From Vibrio marisflavi CECT 7928 (GTDB lineage: Bacteria > Pseudomonadota > Gammaproteobacteria > Enterobacterales > Vibrionaceae), in the NCBI RefSeq assembly GCF_921294215.1, contig NZ_CAKLDM010000001.1, positions 62,001 to 126,000 of the forward strand: 64,000 bases of DNA, read 5' to 3'. A program made the translations under genes and the position numbers. Positions 31,430 through 41,265 of this stretch are shown here, piece after piece. Every line of letters starts with the position of its first letter. Positions within the stretch are counted from its first letter, which is position 1. The notes below the pieces were generated by a model. It ran no database searches. It worked only from the letters and a program-made list of their open reading frames with translations, and was not told the DNA's origin.

Positions 31430-32185
31430 TTACTTTAATTTGTACTCGCCACGAATTGACGCTTCTCGATAAGCTTCATATCTTCCGTCTTCGACCACTT
31501 TTGAGAACCCGCGATTGAAAGTGTTTATGAGTTGTTTTGTTCTTGGCGAGTCTGTAGGCATGAGAATGTAATAACTGCGGTTATTCACTGGTTGATTGTT
31601 TTCAGTGATCTTACCCTGTAAGCCAATTCGATGAATGATAGCCATACCAACATCACGGTCTTCTATCACGAAATCTAGTCGGCCGAGTGCCAGCTTTTTG
31701 TAGTTATTTTCAGCAACAAATATGCGCTCTAGCTTAATAAAACCTTGTTCTTCCCACTTTTCTATTCCATAGGAAAAGCCGTCGATACCGCCAATTTTAT
31801 ATGCTTTGAGCTCTTCAGGTTTATTCCATGTAATCGGATTATCTGTACGTTGGAACAATACGTTGGTTAAGGTAACCACCGGGGCAGTATAAGAAAAGTG
31901 CTTAGAACGCTCTTCACTTTTCCCCCATAGAAATGTGCCATCAACCCTGCCTTGTTTCGCTTCTTCCATCGCCCTTTTCCAAGGCATGTAAATTAACTCA
32001 ACATCGTAGCCTTCTTCAGCAAACGCCTCGACAATAATTTGCGAGACATACCCGTCGTTTTTTAGCGTTGCAGACTGAAATGGTGCCCACTCACCAGTAG
32101 CAAGCTTGACGGTTTGTGCGCTTGATAAGCTAGAAAAAAGCAAACATATTCCAAACCAAAAACCAACCTTGAGTGCATGTAACAT
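31430..32185 (-). CDS. Periplasmic solute-binding protein, family 3
   Basis: The product has 251 residues with a signal peptide (about 1-23, FGICLLFSSLSSAQT) and the family-3 binding fold, including LATGEWAPFQSATLKNDGYV, YMPWKRAMEEAKQGRVDGTF and SEERSKHFSYTAPV. It has no transporter partner nearby. It is one of five such solo genes in the window and belongs to the same sub-type (PWKRA block) as those at 4548, 7786 and 49446. Ligand unknown. Confidence 0.78.
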   Translation of the reverse strand: MLHALKVGFWFGICLLFSSLSSAQTVKLATGEWAPFQSATLKNDGYVSQIIVEAFAEEGYDVELIYMPWKRAMEEAKQGRVDGTFLWGKSEERSKHFSYTAPVVTLTNVLFQRTDNPITWNKPEELKAYKIGGIDGFSYGIEKWEEQGFIKLERIFVAENNYKKLALGRLDFVIEDRDVGMAIIHRIGLQGKITENNQPVNNRSYYILMPTDSPRTKQLINTFNRGFSKVVEDGRYEAYREASIRGEYKLK

Positions 32186-32257
32186 GCTAAATTTCCATTG
32201 TATGAAAGTCCCTTTCTATACAAAGGTTAGTGGTAAACTGGCGACCTAACAAATGTA

Positions 32258-33970
32258 TTAATCGAGTTTAAACGGTGCGTCCACTTGAACGCGCATAGGT
32301 TGCTTTGAATACGGATGAAGTATCTCAAGTGTTTCAGCGTGGAGGTGAAGGCGATCTGCATGAGTTCCATAGAGATCATCGCCAACAATCGGCATATTTA
32401 GGCCTTCAATATGGGCGCAATGCACTCGAAGTTGGTGAGTTCTGCCGGTCACTGGGTAGAGGTATAGTTTCGTTCGGTTGTCTTTGGATTCAATTACCTG
32501 CCAACGAGTGTGGGCCGGTTTTCCGTGTTTATGGCAGACCAGTTGCCTTGGCCTATCATTGATATCGCCACGCAAAGGTAGAGAAATATCGCCTTCATCC
32601 GAGGCAAGCGCTCCTTCGATTATCGCCACATAGCGCTTTTTCACCGTGCGAGAAATAAACTGTTTTTGTAAACTTTTATTGGCTCGACGAGTAAGAGCGA
32701 AGACCAGCAAACCAGAAGTGGCCATGTCCAGCCTGTGTATGACAAACGGGCCTTCTGCATCAGGATAGAGGGCTTGTAGTCTTGTAAAAGCCGAATCACT
32801 AATATGCTTGCCAGGTACGCTGAGTAGCCCGGAAGGCTTATTGACGATTACCATCGCTTCATCTTGATAGAGGATTTCAATCTCTTTGTTTGACGCTTGA
32901 TTTTGCAATAGAGGATTGTCGTCTAGTTCCATGCCAGCCAACATGTGGCCCAAGATAGGGTGGCACTTGCTTTGACACGCTGGGTAGTAGTGTTTGTGTT
33001 TGCGGATTTCTGATTTTGGTGAGGCGCCCCACCAAAACTCGGCCATACAAATAGGTTCAAGCTTGTGCTCAAATGCGTAGTGAAGCAACTTTGGCGCAGC
33101 GCATTCACCAGAGCCTGCGGGTGGTATTGGGTTCGCTGTATCTGCAAAAATATCTAGCAAGCTTTTGTGTTCGCCAGACTTGTTCAAGAATTGATATTGA
33201 CTGAATAGCTTTTTCTGCAATGCATTTGAAAGGGATTTGCGCTTTTCTTTTAGCTGATGCAATTGTGTAGATAGCTCATCGAGCTTTGCTTGAACTTTCG
33301 AGATCTCTAGCTCTTTTTGTTGTTTTAGCGTTTTCAGCTGATTCTTTTCAGAGACGCTTTGTTTGCCCAAATCCAATATGAGTTGCTCAAGTTGTTCGGG
33401 TTGAAGTGATGCTTTGCCTTCTGCGCGTTGAGCTTTTCGCAATGCGCGGCTTTCAATCATCATGTTTCTATGTGACTCAATGGCAAGGTCGGCTGCTTTA
33501 GCAATGCTATCTAGTTGCAATGCCAATGTATTGAACTCTGGGTTAGCTTCAAGCTCTTTTATCTCAGCATTGAGCTCGTTGATCTCGATGCCTTCATTTA
33601 AGAAAAAACCGTCGCTTTTCAGCATGTCAAAAACAGGTGGAACGAAACCTTCAATCAGGTTTTTGTCGCCAATTTTGCCAGAAAACGCTGAAAGGTAACC
33701 AAGCTCGCCTTGGTTATTTTTAACGACCAATACGCCAAACATTTTGCCGCCATCCGCTTTGTCATTTTCGCTTCCAAAGTCGTGTTGCCAATCTGGTTTT
33801 GAGACCAGAAAGTCTTGCAGTTCTTGTGCAGCGAGAGCACTCAATGGATCAGGTTGATAGCAAAATGGAAAGGTAAAGCGAGCCGGAACTGTATATGCAT
33901 CGATTGAGGCTTTAAAAGGGGTAAAACACGGTTCAAAAGAAGGCATACTCAGATCTACATAGCGGGACAA
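32258..33970 (-). CDS. RluA-family pseudouridine synthase with long N-terminal extension
   Basis: The product has 570 residues. The C-terminal 200 residues are a RluA-type pseudouridine synthase with catalytic Asp415 in PFVIHRLDMATSGLLVFAL and the later TGRTHQLRVHCAH motif. The first 360 residues are unusual: a globular N-terminus, a long coiled coil (about 160-260), and a segment with paired cysteines (HYYPACQSKCHPILGHML). Enzymes of this long type occur in vibrios; the target RNA is not evident. It isomerises uridine in RNA in the cytosol. Probably a core gene unrelated to the T3SS, standing between two T3SS blocks. Confidence 0.88.
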   Translation of the reverse strand: MSRYVDLSMPSFEPCFTPFKASIDAYTVPARFTFPFCYQPDPLSALAAQELQDFLVSKPDWQHDFGSENDKADGGKMFGVLVVKNNQGELGYLSAFSGKIGDKNLIEGFVPPVFDMLKSDGFFLNEGIEINELNAEIKELEANPEFNTLALQLDSIAKAADLAIESHRNMMIESRALRKAQRAEGKASLQPEQLEQLILDLGKQSVSEKNQLKTLKQQKELEISKVQAKLDELSTQLHQLKEKRKSLSNALQKKLFSQYQFLNKSGEHKSLLDIFADTANPIPPAGSGECAAPKLLHYAFEHKLEPICMAEFWWGASPKSEIRKHKHYYPACQSKCHPILGHMLAGMELDDNPLLQNQASNKEIEILYQDEAMVIVNKPSGLLSVPGKHISDSAFTRLQALYPDAEGPFVIHRLDMATSGLLVFALTRRANKSLQKQFISRTVKKRYVAIIEGALASDEGDISLPLRGDINDRPRQLVCHKHGKPAHTRWQVIESKDNRTKLYLYPVTGRTHQLRVHCAHIEGLNMPIVGDDLYGTHADRLHLHAETLEILHPYSKQPMRVQVDAPFKLD

Positions 33971-34549
33971 GATTCAAAGACGTGATTGTACTCTTTTATG
34001 GATCATTTCTCACCTTCAAAGCCTTGCTAGATCTGCGCTGTATGGTGTATTTGGTTTACAGCCTATCCAACATGTTGATTTATTTGGAAATTACTGAACG
34101 AACTATTAGTACGTTAAGGCTCGATCGCTTTTTATTTACAATCAGGAAAAAGAGGTAGGGTAGCCAAAAAGTTCCTACTCCCAATTGGCTTAAAATAGAA
34201 GCCCTTTAACTATCTGTTAGTGTGTGTTTTCACCACCACAAGTTATCAGTTGTTGATTATTCTAGAAACTCGCCATCACTGATTAATATAAATTTCAACG
34301 ATCTATTATATATTCTCAATATATAAGCTAGCATTTCGATAATTTAAAATCCATAGTAGTTTAGCTAAATATTTTCATTGTGTGCATTCACATGTTTAAT
34401 AATCTTGCAAAACTTATTATTTATATTAATTTTTAATAATAAAATATAAACCGATCAGTTAATTAATTTTATTGATAATAATTGTCAACCTGTACTAGTA
34501 TTCAACTCGTGGTATGTCACTACGCAAATTTAACTATTAGGGATAAAAA
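33971..34549. other. Long AT-rich intergenic region
   Basis: About 580 bp without a gene. The right half (34250-34480) is extremely AT-rich, with many ATATA and TTAAT runs. It resembles H-NS-bound island DNA. No RNA gene was recognised. Confidence 0.4.
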
Positions 34550-34891
34550 ATGAAATTAAAAGGAATCATTTCTTTCGGCTCAATATTATTAGCTTCAATC
34601 TCCTTTGCATCATCAGCATCAGAAACATTAACAAGTGACGTAAAAATAACACATGTTGATGTTCAGACATTGGAGAAGAGCGCGTATCCTGGAGGGCTGA
34701 AGACAACCATCGCAGTTGAACCCTACTTCCAGTACTGTAAACACGTTACATTAAATGCTCAGTCATCTACGTATGACAACTTATATAAAGAAGTAAATGA
34801 AGCTTATTGGAGCAAAAATACAGTACGTGTAACATATTATTGTGATGATATTAAAGATAAAGCAATTATAACCAACGTGAAATTCATATAA
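34550..34891 (+). CDS. Small exported protein of unknown function
   Basis: The product has 113 residues with a clear signal peptide (about 1-22, hydrophobic core IISFGSILLASISF, cleavage near ASSA). The mature part has two cysteines (FQYCKHV and YYCDDIK) that could form one disulphide, and is rich in beta-branched residues. No family is recognised. It stands alone between AT-rich gaps and is followed by a 10-bp-stem hairpin. A periplasmic or secreted location is likely. Confidence 0.65.
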   Translation: MKLKGIISFGSILLASISFASSASETLTSDVKITHVDVQTLEKSAYPGGLKTTIAVEPYFQYCKHVTLNAQSSTYDNLYKEVNEAYWSKNTVRVTYYCDDIKDKAIITNVKFI

Positions 34892-34944
34892 ATTGAACTT
34901 ATCACACCTCGTAATTTAATTGTATTATAGAGTTCACAAAAGCC

Positions 34945-34970
34945 TGCGCTAGCAAAGTGATGCTAGCGCA
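34945..34970 (+). terminator. Hairpin, probable terminator of small exported gene
   Basis: Perfect 10-base arms TGCGCTAGCA/TGCTAGCGCA surround a 6-base loop, followed by CCTATTTATTT. The T-run is interrupted, so termination may be partial. Confidence 0.6.
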
Positions 34971-35238
34971 CCTATTTATTTATAATGACAATAAAAACAC
35001 TAGATTAACTCTTTATTTGTAGAAATAACATTTTTTCGTGGTGTATTTCTGTCCAGAACTGAGCTAGATATTAAATTTTAATTGTCACTTCATAAATATT
35101 GCTAGTAGAAACACTCCTCATAAATGCTCAAACGTTAGCTCCCGTATCGTTAGGAGAGCTTTGAAAAAGCTCATTTCTGATCCAACTAAATTGTCTCCGG
35201 AGAGCCGAACGATCTAAGCGAATTTATCTCCCGATTAA

Positions 35239-35254
35239 GGTGTTCACCTGATAG
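35239..35254 (+). promoter_or_regulatory. Shared T3SS upstream motif (site 2)
   Basis: GGTGTTCACCTGATAG lies 32 bp before ssaM and contains the palindrome GGTGTTCACC. With the preceding GATTAA it matches the site before sctR (GATTAAGGTGTTTAACGTAT). The rest of the 34971-35286 gap shows only a short AGCTTT/AAAGCT hairpin. Confidence 0.42.
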
Positions 35255-35286
35255 CTTCAAAATAGTAACCCAGAGAAGATGTCAGC

Positions 35287-35682
35287 ATGGTAACGCCCAG
35301 TGTGATAGGTATGGATTTAAAGACGCAACGCAATTTAGATAGGTTTATGGAGTTGCTTGGTGTCTTTGGCGTTCGGGCTGACGATCATATTGAGATAGAG
35401 CGTGAGAATGAGCGATTGTTCTTTGAGCAGAAAAGCGAGCACATCCTGTTTTCTATCGCGGTATCAATCGATGTAAATTTCATAGCACAAGCCCAGTTGT
35501 GGTTGATGCCTCGCCTAAATCTAGAACGAACTTTTGGGTTGCCTGTTCGCTGCTTTAGGTTAGGGGCGCTGTTGGTCTGTTCGGTTGCTTGCCCTAACTC
35601 TACATTCAGTGGTGACTCACTTTATCCTCTCTATCAATACTTAAGTCGAATGTTAGCTGAAGCTGCTAAGGGGAGAAGATGA
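35287..35682 (+). CDS. ssaM: SsaM-like T3SS gatekeeper partner
   Basis: The product has 131 residues and is soluble. It is the first gene of the sctV-N-O-P-Q operon, overlapping sctV by 4 bp, which is the position and about the size of ssaM in SPI-2. SsaM forms a cytosolic complex with SpiC and SsaL that controls the order of secretion. Sequence similarity is modest by eye (a CesT-like or SepD-like pattern), so the call relies on context. Confidence 0.7.
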   Translation: MVTPSVIGMDLKTQRNLDRFMELLGVFGVRADDHIEIERENERLFFEQKSEHILFSIAVSIDVNFIAQAQLWLMPRLNLERTFGLPVRCFRLGALLVCSVACPNSTFSGDSLYPLYQYLSRMLAEAAKGRR

Positions 35683-37730
35683 AAAGCTTGACGAAATTTC
35701 TTTCTGTAGCGTCGGGAAGACAAGATGTCATTTTAATCATCATGCTCATGGTTGCCATTTTCATGATGATCTTGCCCCTACCAACAGCGCTTGTTGACTT
35801 GCTCATCGCGGTGAACCTGACATTCTCAATCATATTATTGATGATTGCTGTTTATATACGCGAGCCACTAGAGTTTTCGGTTTTTCCTTCGGTTTTGTTG
35901 ATTACCACGCTGTTTAGGTTGTCGTTAACCATTTCTACCAGCCGTCTTATTTTGCTCCAACATGATGCCGGAGAGATTGTATATACCTTCGGTAACTTTG
36001 TCGTCGGAGGAAATATGGTGGTGGGAATGATCATTTTTGCCATCATCACGATTGTTCAGTTTATTGTCATTACCAAAGGCTCTGAACGTGTTGCTGAAGT
36101 GGGCGCGCGTTTCTCTCTTGATGGCATGCCGGGTAAACAGATGAGTATTGATGGTGATATGCGTGCAGGCACCATTGATGCTGCTGAAGCGAAGCGGCAA
36201 AGAACACTTGTGCAAAAGGAAAGTCAGCTTTATGGCGCAATGGACGGAGCCATGAAGTTTGTTAAAGGTGATGCGATTGCAGGCATGATCGTCATATTGG
36301 TTAACATCCTAGGCGGTATTACGGTTGGTGTTATGCAGCATGGCATGAGCGCTTCTGAGGCGGCGTCAACCTATTCAATTTTATCAGTCGGTGATGGACT
36401 CATTGCGCAAATTCCAGCACTGCTTATCTCCATCACCGCGGGTATTATCGTCACGCGAGTGCCGGGTGAAGAAAAACAAAACTTGGCGAAAGATTTAACC
36501 AATCAAATTGGCCATCAACCGCAAGCGCTATTGATTGCCGTCGGTGTCTTGATGATATTTGCCATCATTCCCGGGTTTCCATTTTTTGTATTTTTGACAC
36601 TTGCGGCTTTGTTATTGGCAGCAGCCTTGTTTTTGATGCGTAAAAACAAGGCAAGCGCTTCTGGAGTCGGCGCCCATTCTGCATCTAACGAGGAGTCTGG
36701 AGCTGGTTCAATATCTCCTGGCGCGGTGCCGTTAATGGTTCGTTTATCTCCAGAGTTAGCGAAACAAGGCGATCTGTTAGCCGCAGTGGACGATCTTCGC
36801 TGGAAAAAGTTCGAGCAGTTAGGCGTACCGTTGCCTGAAGTGATTCTTCAGCAAGATGCACATTTGCCTGAGAGAACAATGCAGGTTCTGCTCTATCAAG
36901 AGACAGTATTAAGCATTCAGTTACCAGAAAATTACACACTGGTTGAAGGTGATGCGGAGTCGTTCTCAAATTCCGCAGAACAGTACTTACCTTTTGGTAG
37001 CTCGAAGTTGTGTTGGGTAGAAGTTTCCCAAGGCGAGTCCATCTCCACGACAGGCGTCACGGTATATAAAGGAGCAGAGCAGGTCATCGCCTTGCTGTCG
37101 AAAGTGCTTGATCGCTTTGCCAGTGAGTTTATTGGCGTGCAAGAGTGCCGCTTTCTCATGGATGGGATGGAAAATAAATACTCTGAACTGGTTAAGGAGC
37201 TTCAGCGGCAACTCCCGATAGGCAAAATTGCAGAAATCCTGCAAAGATTGGTGGCAGAAAATATCTCAATTCGCGATCTAAGGAGCATCTTTGAAGCACT
37301 GTTGGAGTGGTCTCAAAAGGAGAAAGATGTTGTTCTGCTCACCGAATATGTCAGGGTAGCTCTGAGACGGCATATCATTGGCCGCTACAAAAAAAGTGCC
37401 GCGAATATCCATTGTCATTTGATTGGAGATGGCATAGAAAACCTCATTCGAGAGTCTATTCGACAAACATCCGCTGGTGGGTATTCTGCGCTTTCTCCTC
37501 AACAAAATAGCCTCATCTTAGAACAAATCCGAAAATTTACCTTGGCTTCGGAAGAGGAAACAGTGCTGCTGACCGCAATTGATGTTCGCCGTTATCTAAG
37601 AAAAATCATTGAAAAAGACTTATACACGTTATCTGTTCTTTCATTTCAAGAGCTTGGTGAAGAAGTCGAGCTCAAAGTACAAGGCAGTATTGATCTTATT
37701 GGAGAGGAGCTAACAGATGCGGTTGCCTGA
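35679..37730 (+). CDS. sctV: SctV/SsaV export-gate protein
   Basis: The product has 683 residues. The N-terminal half has seven to eight membrane segments and the conserved FHIPEP-family blocks ([37 protein letters not shown] then [11 protein letters not shown], and [17 protein letters not shown]). The C-terminal half, after about residue 345, is the cytosolic domain that forms a nonameric ring and binds chaperone-substrate complexes. It is intact and coupled to ssaM and sctN by overlaps. Confidence 0.97.
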   Translation: MKSLTKFLSVASGRQDVILIIMLMVAIFMMILPLPTALVDLLIAVNLTFSIILLMIAVYIREPLEFSVFPSVLLITTLFRLSLTISTSRLILLQHDAGEIVYTFGNFVVGGNMVVGMIIFAIITIVQFIVITKGSERVAEVGARFSLDGMPGKQMSIDGDMRAGTIDAAEAKRQRTLVQKESQLYGAMDGAMKFVKGDAIAGMIVILVNILGGITVGVMQHGMSASEAASTYSILSVGDGLIAQIPALLISITAGIIVTRVPGEEKQNLAKDLTNQIGHQPQALLIAVGVLMIFAIIPGFPFFVFLTLAALLLAAALFLMRKNKASASGVGAHSASNEESGAGSISPGAVPLMVRLSPELAKQGDLLAAVDDLRWKKFEQLGVPLPEVILQQDAHLPERTMQVLLYQETVLSIQLPENYTLVEGDAESFSNSAEQYLPFGSSKLCWVEVSQGESISTTGVTVYKGAEQVIALLSKVLDRFASEFIGVQECRFLMDGMENKYSELVKELQRQLPIGKIAEILQRLVAENISIRDLRSIFEALLEWSQKEKDVVLLTEYVRVALRRHIIGRYKKSAANIHCHLIGDGIENLIRESIRQTSAGGYSALSPQQNSLILEQIRKFTLASEEETVLLTAIDVRRYLRKIIEKDLYTLSVLSFQELGEEVELKVQGSIDLIGEELTDAVA

Positions 37731-39051
37731 TTCTAGTCGTATTCAACATCATTTAAATCAGCACTTACCTGCGCAATTTGTGACGGACTCATGTCTTCGT
37801 TTTGCTGGTAGGGTAACGTCTGTCGGGCAAACACTTATTGGTGCTCACTTACCTAACGTGGCACTCGGTGAGCTTTGTCAGGTTGGCGATGGATTGCTCT
37901 CCGAAGTGGTGGCGTTGGAAGGTGACACAGCGTTGTTATCACCATTTTCTGAGCCTATTGGCGTCGGTTGTGGAGAGCCAGTGTGGCCGCAAGGAAAGGG
38001 TCATCAGATAGCTTTGGGTGATCACTTAGTGGGCTCTGTTGTTGATGGCCTAGGCGAGTTGTTGGATGTCGGTGACGTGCCTGTAGAGATTCAAGAGTAT
38101 CGTTCGATATTAGCTGACGCTCCAGCGCCTTTAGAGCGAGGGCTGATAGAAGAAATTTTGCCACTGGGTATCCGTTCAATCGATGGATTGTTAACGTGCG
38201 GAAAAGGGCAACGAATAGGTATTTTTGCTGCCGCAGGGGGCGGAAAAAGTACTCTGCTAAGCATGATGACAACTGGGTGTGAAGCAGATGTCGTTGTACT
38301 GGCGTTAGTTGGCGAGCGGGGAAGGGAAGTTCGAGAGTTTCTGGACCAAGTGTTAGGTGAAGAAGCTCGTAAGAAATCGGTTGTTGTAGTCTCAACCTCA
38401 GACAGGCCAGCTCTCGAGCGGCAAAAGGCAGCTTTTACGGCCACAACCATTGCCGAGTATTTCCGTGACCAAGGAAAAAATGTGCTCTTAATGGTCGACT
38501 CTTTAACGCGCTTTGCACGAGCTTCACGAGAAATAGGGCTGGCAGCAGGTGAGCCGCCAGCAGCTGGTGGCTACCCACCAAGCATGTTTGCTCAGTTGCC
38601 AAGGTTGCTTGAAAGGGCTGGGCCAGCATCAGTAGGTAGTATCACCGGAATTTATACCGTTCTGGTTGAGGGAGACAATATGAACGAGCCTGTTGCCGAT
38701 GAAGTTCGCTCTATCCTAGATGGTCATATTGTGCTTTCTCGCCGGCTGGCAGAAGAAAACCACTATCCGGCAATTGATGTGTTGGCAAGCGTGAGTCGTG
38801 TCATGAATCAAATCAGTGACAAAGGCCATTTACACAACGCAGGTAAGTTGCGCCGCTTGTTATCGAGTTACCGAGATATTGAGCTACTTGTTAGAGTAGG
38901 TGAATATCAACGCGGTCAAGATCCTCATGCCGACGAAGCGTTAGATCGCTATCAAGATATAAAACAATTCCTTTGCCAGCAGACTCACGAACTGTTCAAT
39001 TTTGACCAGATTCAAAATGAACTTGCTGGCTCAGTGGGGGCAACATGTTAG
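37717..39051 (+). CDS. sctN: SctN/SsaN T3SS ATPase
   Basis: The product has 444 residues. Walker A is AAAGGGKST (171-179) and Walker B LLMVDS (about 257-262), with the FliI/YscN signatures [17 protein letters not shown] and [20 protein letters not shown]. It powers chaperone release and unfolding at the base of the apparatus. It overlaps sctV by 14 bp and sctO by 7 bp. Confidence 0.97.
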   Translation: MRLPDSSRIQHHLNQHLPAQFVTDSCLRFAGRVTSVGQTLIGAHLPNVALGELCQVGDGLLSEVVALEGDTALLSPFSEPIGVGCGEPVWPQGKGHQIALGDHLVGSVVDGLGELLDVGDVPVEIQEYRSILADAPAPLERGLIEEILPLGIRSIDGLLTCGKGQRIGIFAAAGGGKSTLLSMMTTGCEADVVVLALVGERGREVREFLDQVLGEEARKKSVVVVSTSDRPALERQKAAFTATTIAEYFRDQGKNVLLMVDSLTRFARASREIGLAAGEPPAAGGYPPSMFAQLPRLLERAGPASVGSITGIYTVLVEGDNMNEPVADEVRSILDGHIVLSRRLAEENHYPAIDVLASVSRVMNQISDKGHLHNAGKLRRLLSSYRDIELLVRVGEYQRGQDPHADEALDRYQDIKQFLCQQTHELFNFDQIQNELAGSVGATC

Positions 39052-39434
39052 GCAAGCTACTGCAAGTCAAAGAGCACAAGGAGAGGGGGCTCCGCGGCAA
39101 AATTGCTCAAATTGATTTCAGGCAACAAGAGCTAAAGGCACAGCAGGATGAACTGAAATCTGATCGATTGCACTTGTGGGAAGATTGGCGGAAAAACTGC
39201 AATCAAACAGGAGTGTTAAACCACAACAAGTTGATGACGTTTAAGTCGAAAATGGCTGATTTATACCGAAAAGACATACAGTTAGGAGAGCAATCTAAAG
39301 AGTTGATTGAGCGGCAAGAAAAGCTTGTAGAGGAACGGATAGCTTTGTCATCAGCATTGCAGAAAAATCGCAAAGAACAAGAAAAACTTAAATACCTGAT
39401 TGAGGATGAAATCAATGCAAATCTTGGTAAATAA
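39045..39434 (+). CDS. sctO: SctO/SsaO stalk protein
   Basis: The product has 129 residues, almost wholly a charged helical hairpin (for example [20 protein letters not shown] and [16 protein letters not shown]), as in YscO/FliJ stalk proteins that join the ATPase to SctV. It lies between sctN and sctP, as in SPI-2, and overlaps both. Confidence 0.85.
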   Translation: MLGKLLQVKEHKERGLRGKIAQIDFRQQELKAQQDELKSDRLHLWEDWRKNCNQTGVLNHNKLMTFKSKMADLYRKDIQLGEQSKELIERQEKLVEERIALSSALQKNRKEQEKLKYLIEDEINANLGK

Positions 39435-39924
39435 CGATTCATGTTCAAGGAAAATACCTAGCCAAAACGAGCAGTCTCAGCCAGATGCTGGTAGCGAACA
39501 AAAGTTTTCTAACTTGTATAAGAAGAAAGAAAAGCAGAAAAAAAAGGAATCCGACCCGTCACTTGTCGCAGCCTTTTTTCAGCAACAAAAGAGTGCGCTG
39601 CTCGGCAACATGAGCTCGAACGTTGAGGAACAATCAGGCAGTATTAACTCCTTAAAAAACACAGGATCTGTTGCTCAAGACAACCACATGCATGTAGAGC
39701 GTATTGACATGCGAACACTCAGCGTGAGGCTTGCAAGTGGCCCAATGGCTGGACTTGAAATTCAGGCAAGCTTGTATGCTGGCCGAGTGCAAATGAAGAT
39801 CAGAGCAAAAGATGAAACGCACTACAAATGTATTCAGCGGTGTATGAGTGATCTAGAAGCGAAGGCTAATCAGATAAGCTCATATCAAGTGGAAATCAAT
39901 TTGGAGAAAAAGCGTGGACAGTAA
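39415..39924 (+). CDS. sctP: SctP/SsaP needle-length regulator
   Basis: The product has about 169 residues from ATG 39415, which has GAGGA 8 bases upstream; an in-frame ATG at 39400 is possible. The N-terminal half is polar and disordered, with a KKKEKQKKKES run. The C-terminal half (SVRLASGPMAGLEIQASLYA and MKIRAKDETHYKCIQRCMSD) has the substrate-switch domain pattern. SctP measures needle length and switches substrate class. It is somewhat longer than Salmonella SsaP. It overlaps sctO and sctQ. Confidence 0.78.
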   Translation: MQILVNNDSCSRKIPSQNEQSQPDAGSEQKFSNLYKKKEKQKKKESDPSLVAAFFQQQKSALLGNMSSNVEEQSGSINSLKNTGSVAQDNHMHVERIDMRTLSVRLASGPMAGLEIQASLYAGRVQMKIRAKDETHYKCIQRCMSDLEAKANQISSYQVEINLEKKRGQ

Positions 39925-40948
39925 CGTTAATCTTCAAACCCAAGAGCTAGACATTCCACACTATTCACAAGAGTCGTTAGAGATACATCGCGTGATTGGT
40001 AATGGATTGCATGCACAAGTTGATGAAGACCATTCGATTACGTTGTGTTTGGCAGCGACAGTTCAACGTGACGAAAGTTGGCTACAAGTTGCTTTAAAAA
40101 TCTCTGACAATGATGTTCAGCTGTTGTGTAAGGAGTCACTCTGGCTGGACTTCATTCGTCCGATTTTGCCTATCGACTGCTTTGAAAGTATTCCATCAGA
40201 CTTAATGTCAGCCCTAACGTCATCAACTTTGGCGAGTTTTACTGGTTGGTTAAAAGAAAGCGGAATAGAAATCAGCATGATCGAAAACATTCGATGTGCT
40301 GAAAGTATCAACTGGCAATCGAGTTCGCTTTCTCTCAGCATCTGTTCTCCTCTTAATCTTGGTCAGCAGTTGCGGTTCTACGTGCAAGATATTTCGCTAG
40401 CAACGGTGCAAACCTTGGCAAAGTGGATGACACCTTTGGATATGCCTTCTGAGCTAACAAAGTTGCCAATTGCCTGCGCTGTTGGAGTGAGTCGACTTAC
40501 CGTTGAACAGCTGAAGAGTCTGCATGTGGGAGATTGTATTGTGTTGCAGTGGAGTGGAAGCTTTGCCACTGGCGAGCTGCTGCTATTTCAAAATAAGCCA
40601 GTTTCAATCGTTAAATATGTAGAGAACAAGGGTTTTATCGTGGAGCAAATGATGAATGAATTTGATGAACTTCTCGACTTATCTGATGAAGATAGTTTTC
40701 CAGGGTTGAGCAATCAAGAACAAGCTGTTGACCTTGAAAAGCTGGTGGTTCCTGTTGTCATGGAAGTTGGGCAGATAGATGTGTCGATTAGTGAACTTGC
40801 CACTTTGTGTTCTGGAAGTATACTTGAAACCGAGCTGAAAGCTTCTCTTCAAGTAAAGCTGAAAGCAAATGGGAAAGTTATCGGCTTTGGCAGTTTAGTT
40901 CAATTTGACGACAAACTAGCGGTGGAAATCGAGCAAATTGCGAGCTAG
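39914..40948 (+). CDS. sctQ: SctQ/SsaQ sorting platform (C-ring) protein
   Basis: The product has 344 residues with two SPOA modules, the last (VPVVMEVGQIDVSISELATL to the end) being well conserved. SctQ forms the pods of the cytosolic sorting platform with SctK and SctL. An internal ribosome site and ATG could give a C-terminal short form, as in SsaQ. In SPI-2 ssaR follows directly; here 9.5 kb of other genes intervene. Confidence 0.9.
   Translation: MDSNVNLQTQELDIPHYSQESLEIHRVIGNGLHAQVDEDHSITLCLAATVQRDESWLQVALKISDNDVQLLCKESLWLDFIRPILPIDCFESIPSDLMSALTSSTLASFTGWLKESGIEISMIENIRCAESINWQSSSLSLSICSPLNLGQQLRFYVQDISLATVQTLAKWMTPLDMPSELTKLPIACAVGVSRLTVEQLKSLHVGDCIVLQWSGSFATGELLLFQNKPVSIVKYVENKGFIVEQMMNEFDELLDLSDEDSFPGLSNQEQAVDLEKLVVPVVMEVGQIDVSISELATLCSGSILETELKASLQVKLKANGKVIGFGSLVQFDDKLAVEIEQIAS
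40642..40654 (+). promoter_or_regulatory. Candidate internal translation start for short SctQ
   Basis: GGAG at 40642-40645 precedes tandem in-frame ATG codons at 40649 and 40652 (spacing 3 and 6). Starting there gives 98-99 residues covering the last SPOA domain. SsaQ and YscQ are known to make such a short C-terminal product. Confidence 0.5.
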
Positions 40949-41265
40949 AAATTGTCGGAGGACAATATAGTTTGATCGATTTCTAACGCAGTTTTGGACA
41001 AAACCTTCTCAGGTATTCTTAACGAAATTGAGCTGGGTATTAGGAAAAGTATGGTGAATAACCTTCATTCACCTTATTCACCGCGCAACAACTAACCTTA
41101 ATTTAGACTACTGAATTGCTGCCAGGCCGTCATAAACTTGCAAGCTACCCCTGACGCTTAAGAACCATTTATTTTTGTAAACAGTGCTTAGATAATTGTA
41201 AGCACCTGGAGTCATGATTTGATATATCTAAGCTACGAATTTTCCTTAATAGACACAATTGTCAT
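40949..41265. other. Intergenic region after sctQ
   Basis: About 320 bp without a gene. A hairpin with 7-base arms GTGCTTA/TAAGCAC (41184-41205) lies 3' of the leftward binding-protein gene and may end its transcript, though the T-run is weak. A 6-base-stem hairpin (ATTGTC/GACAAT) follows the sctQ stop. Confidence 0.4.

Noticed and set aside
39203..39448. Reverse frame opposite sctO and sctP
   Set aside because: It covers parts of two well-supported overlapping T3SS genes and encodes no recognisable protein.
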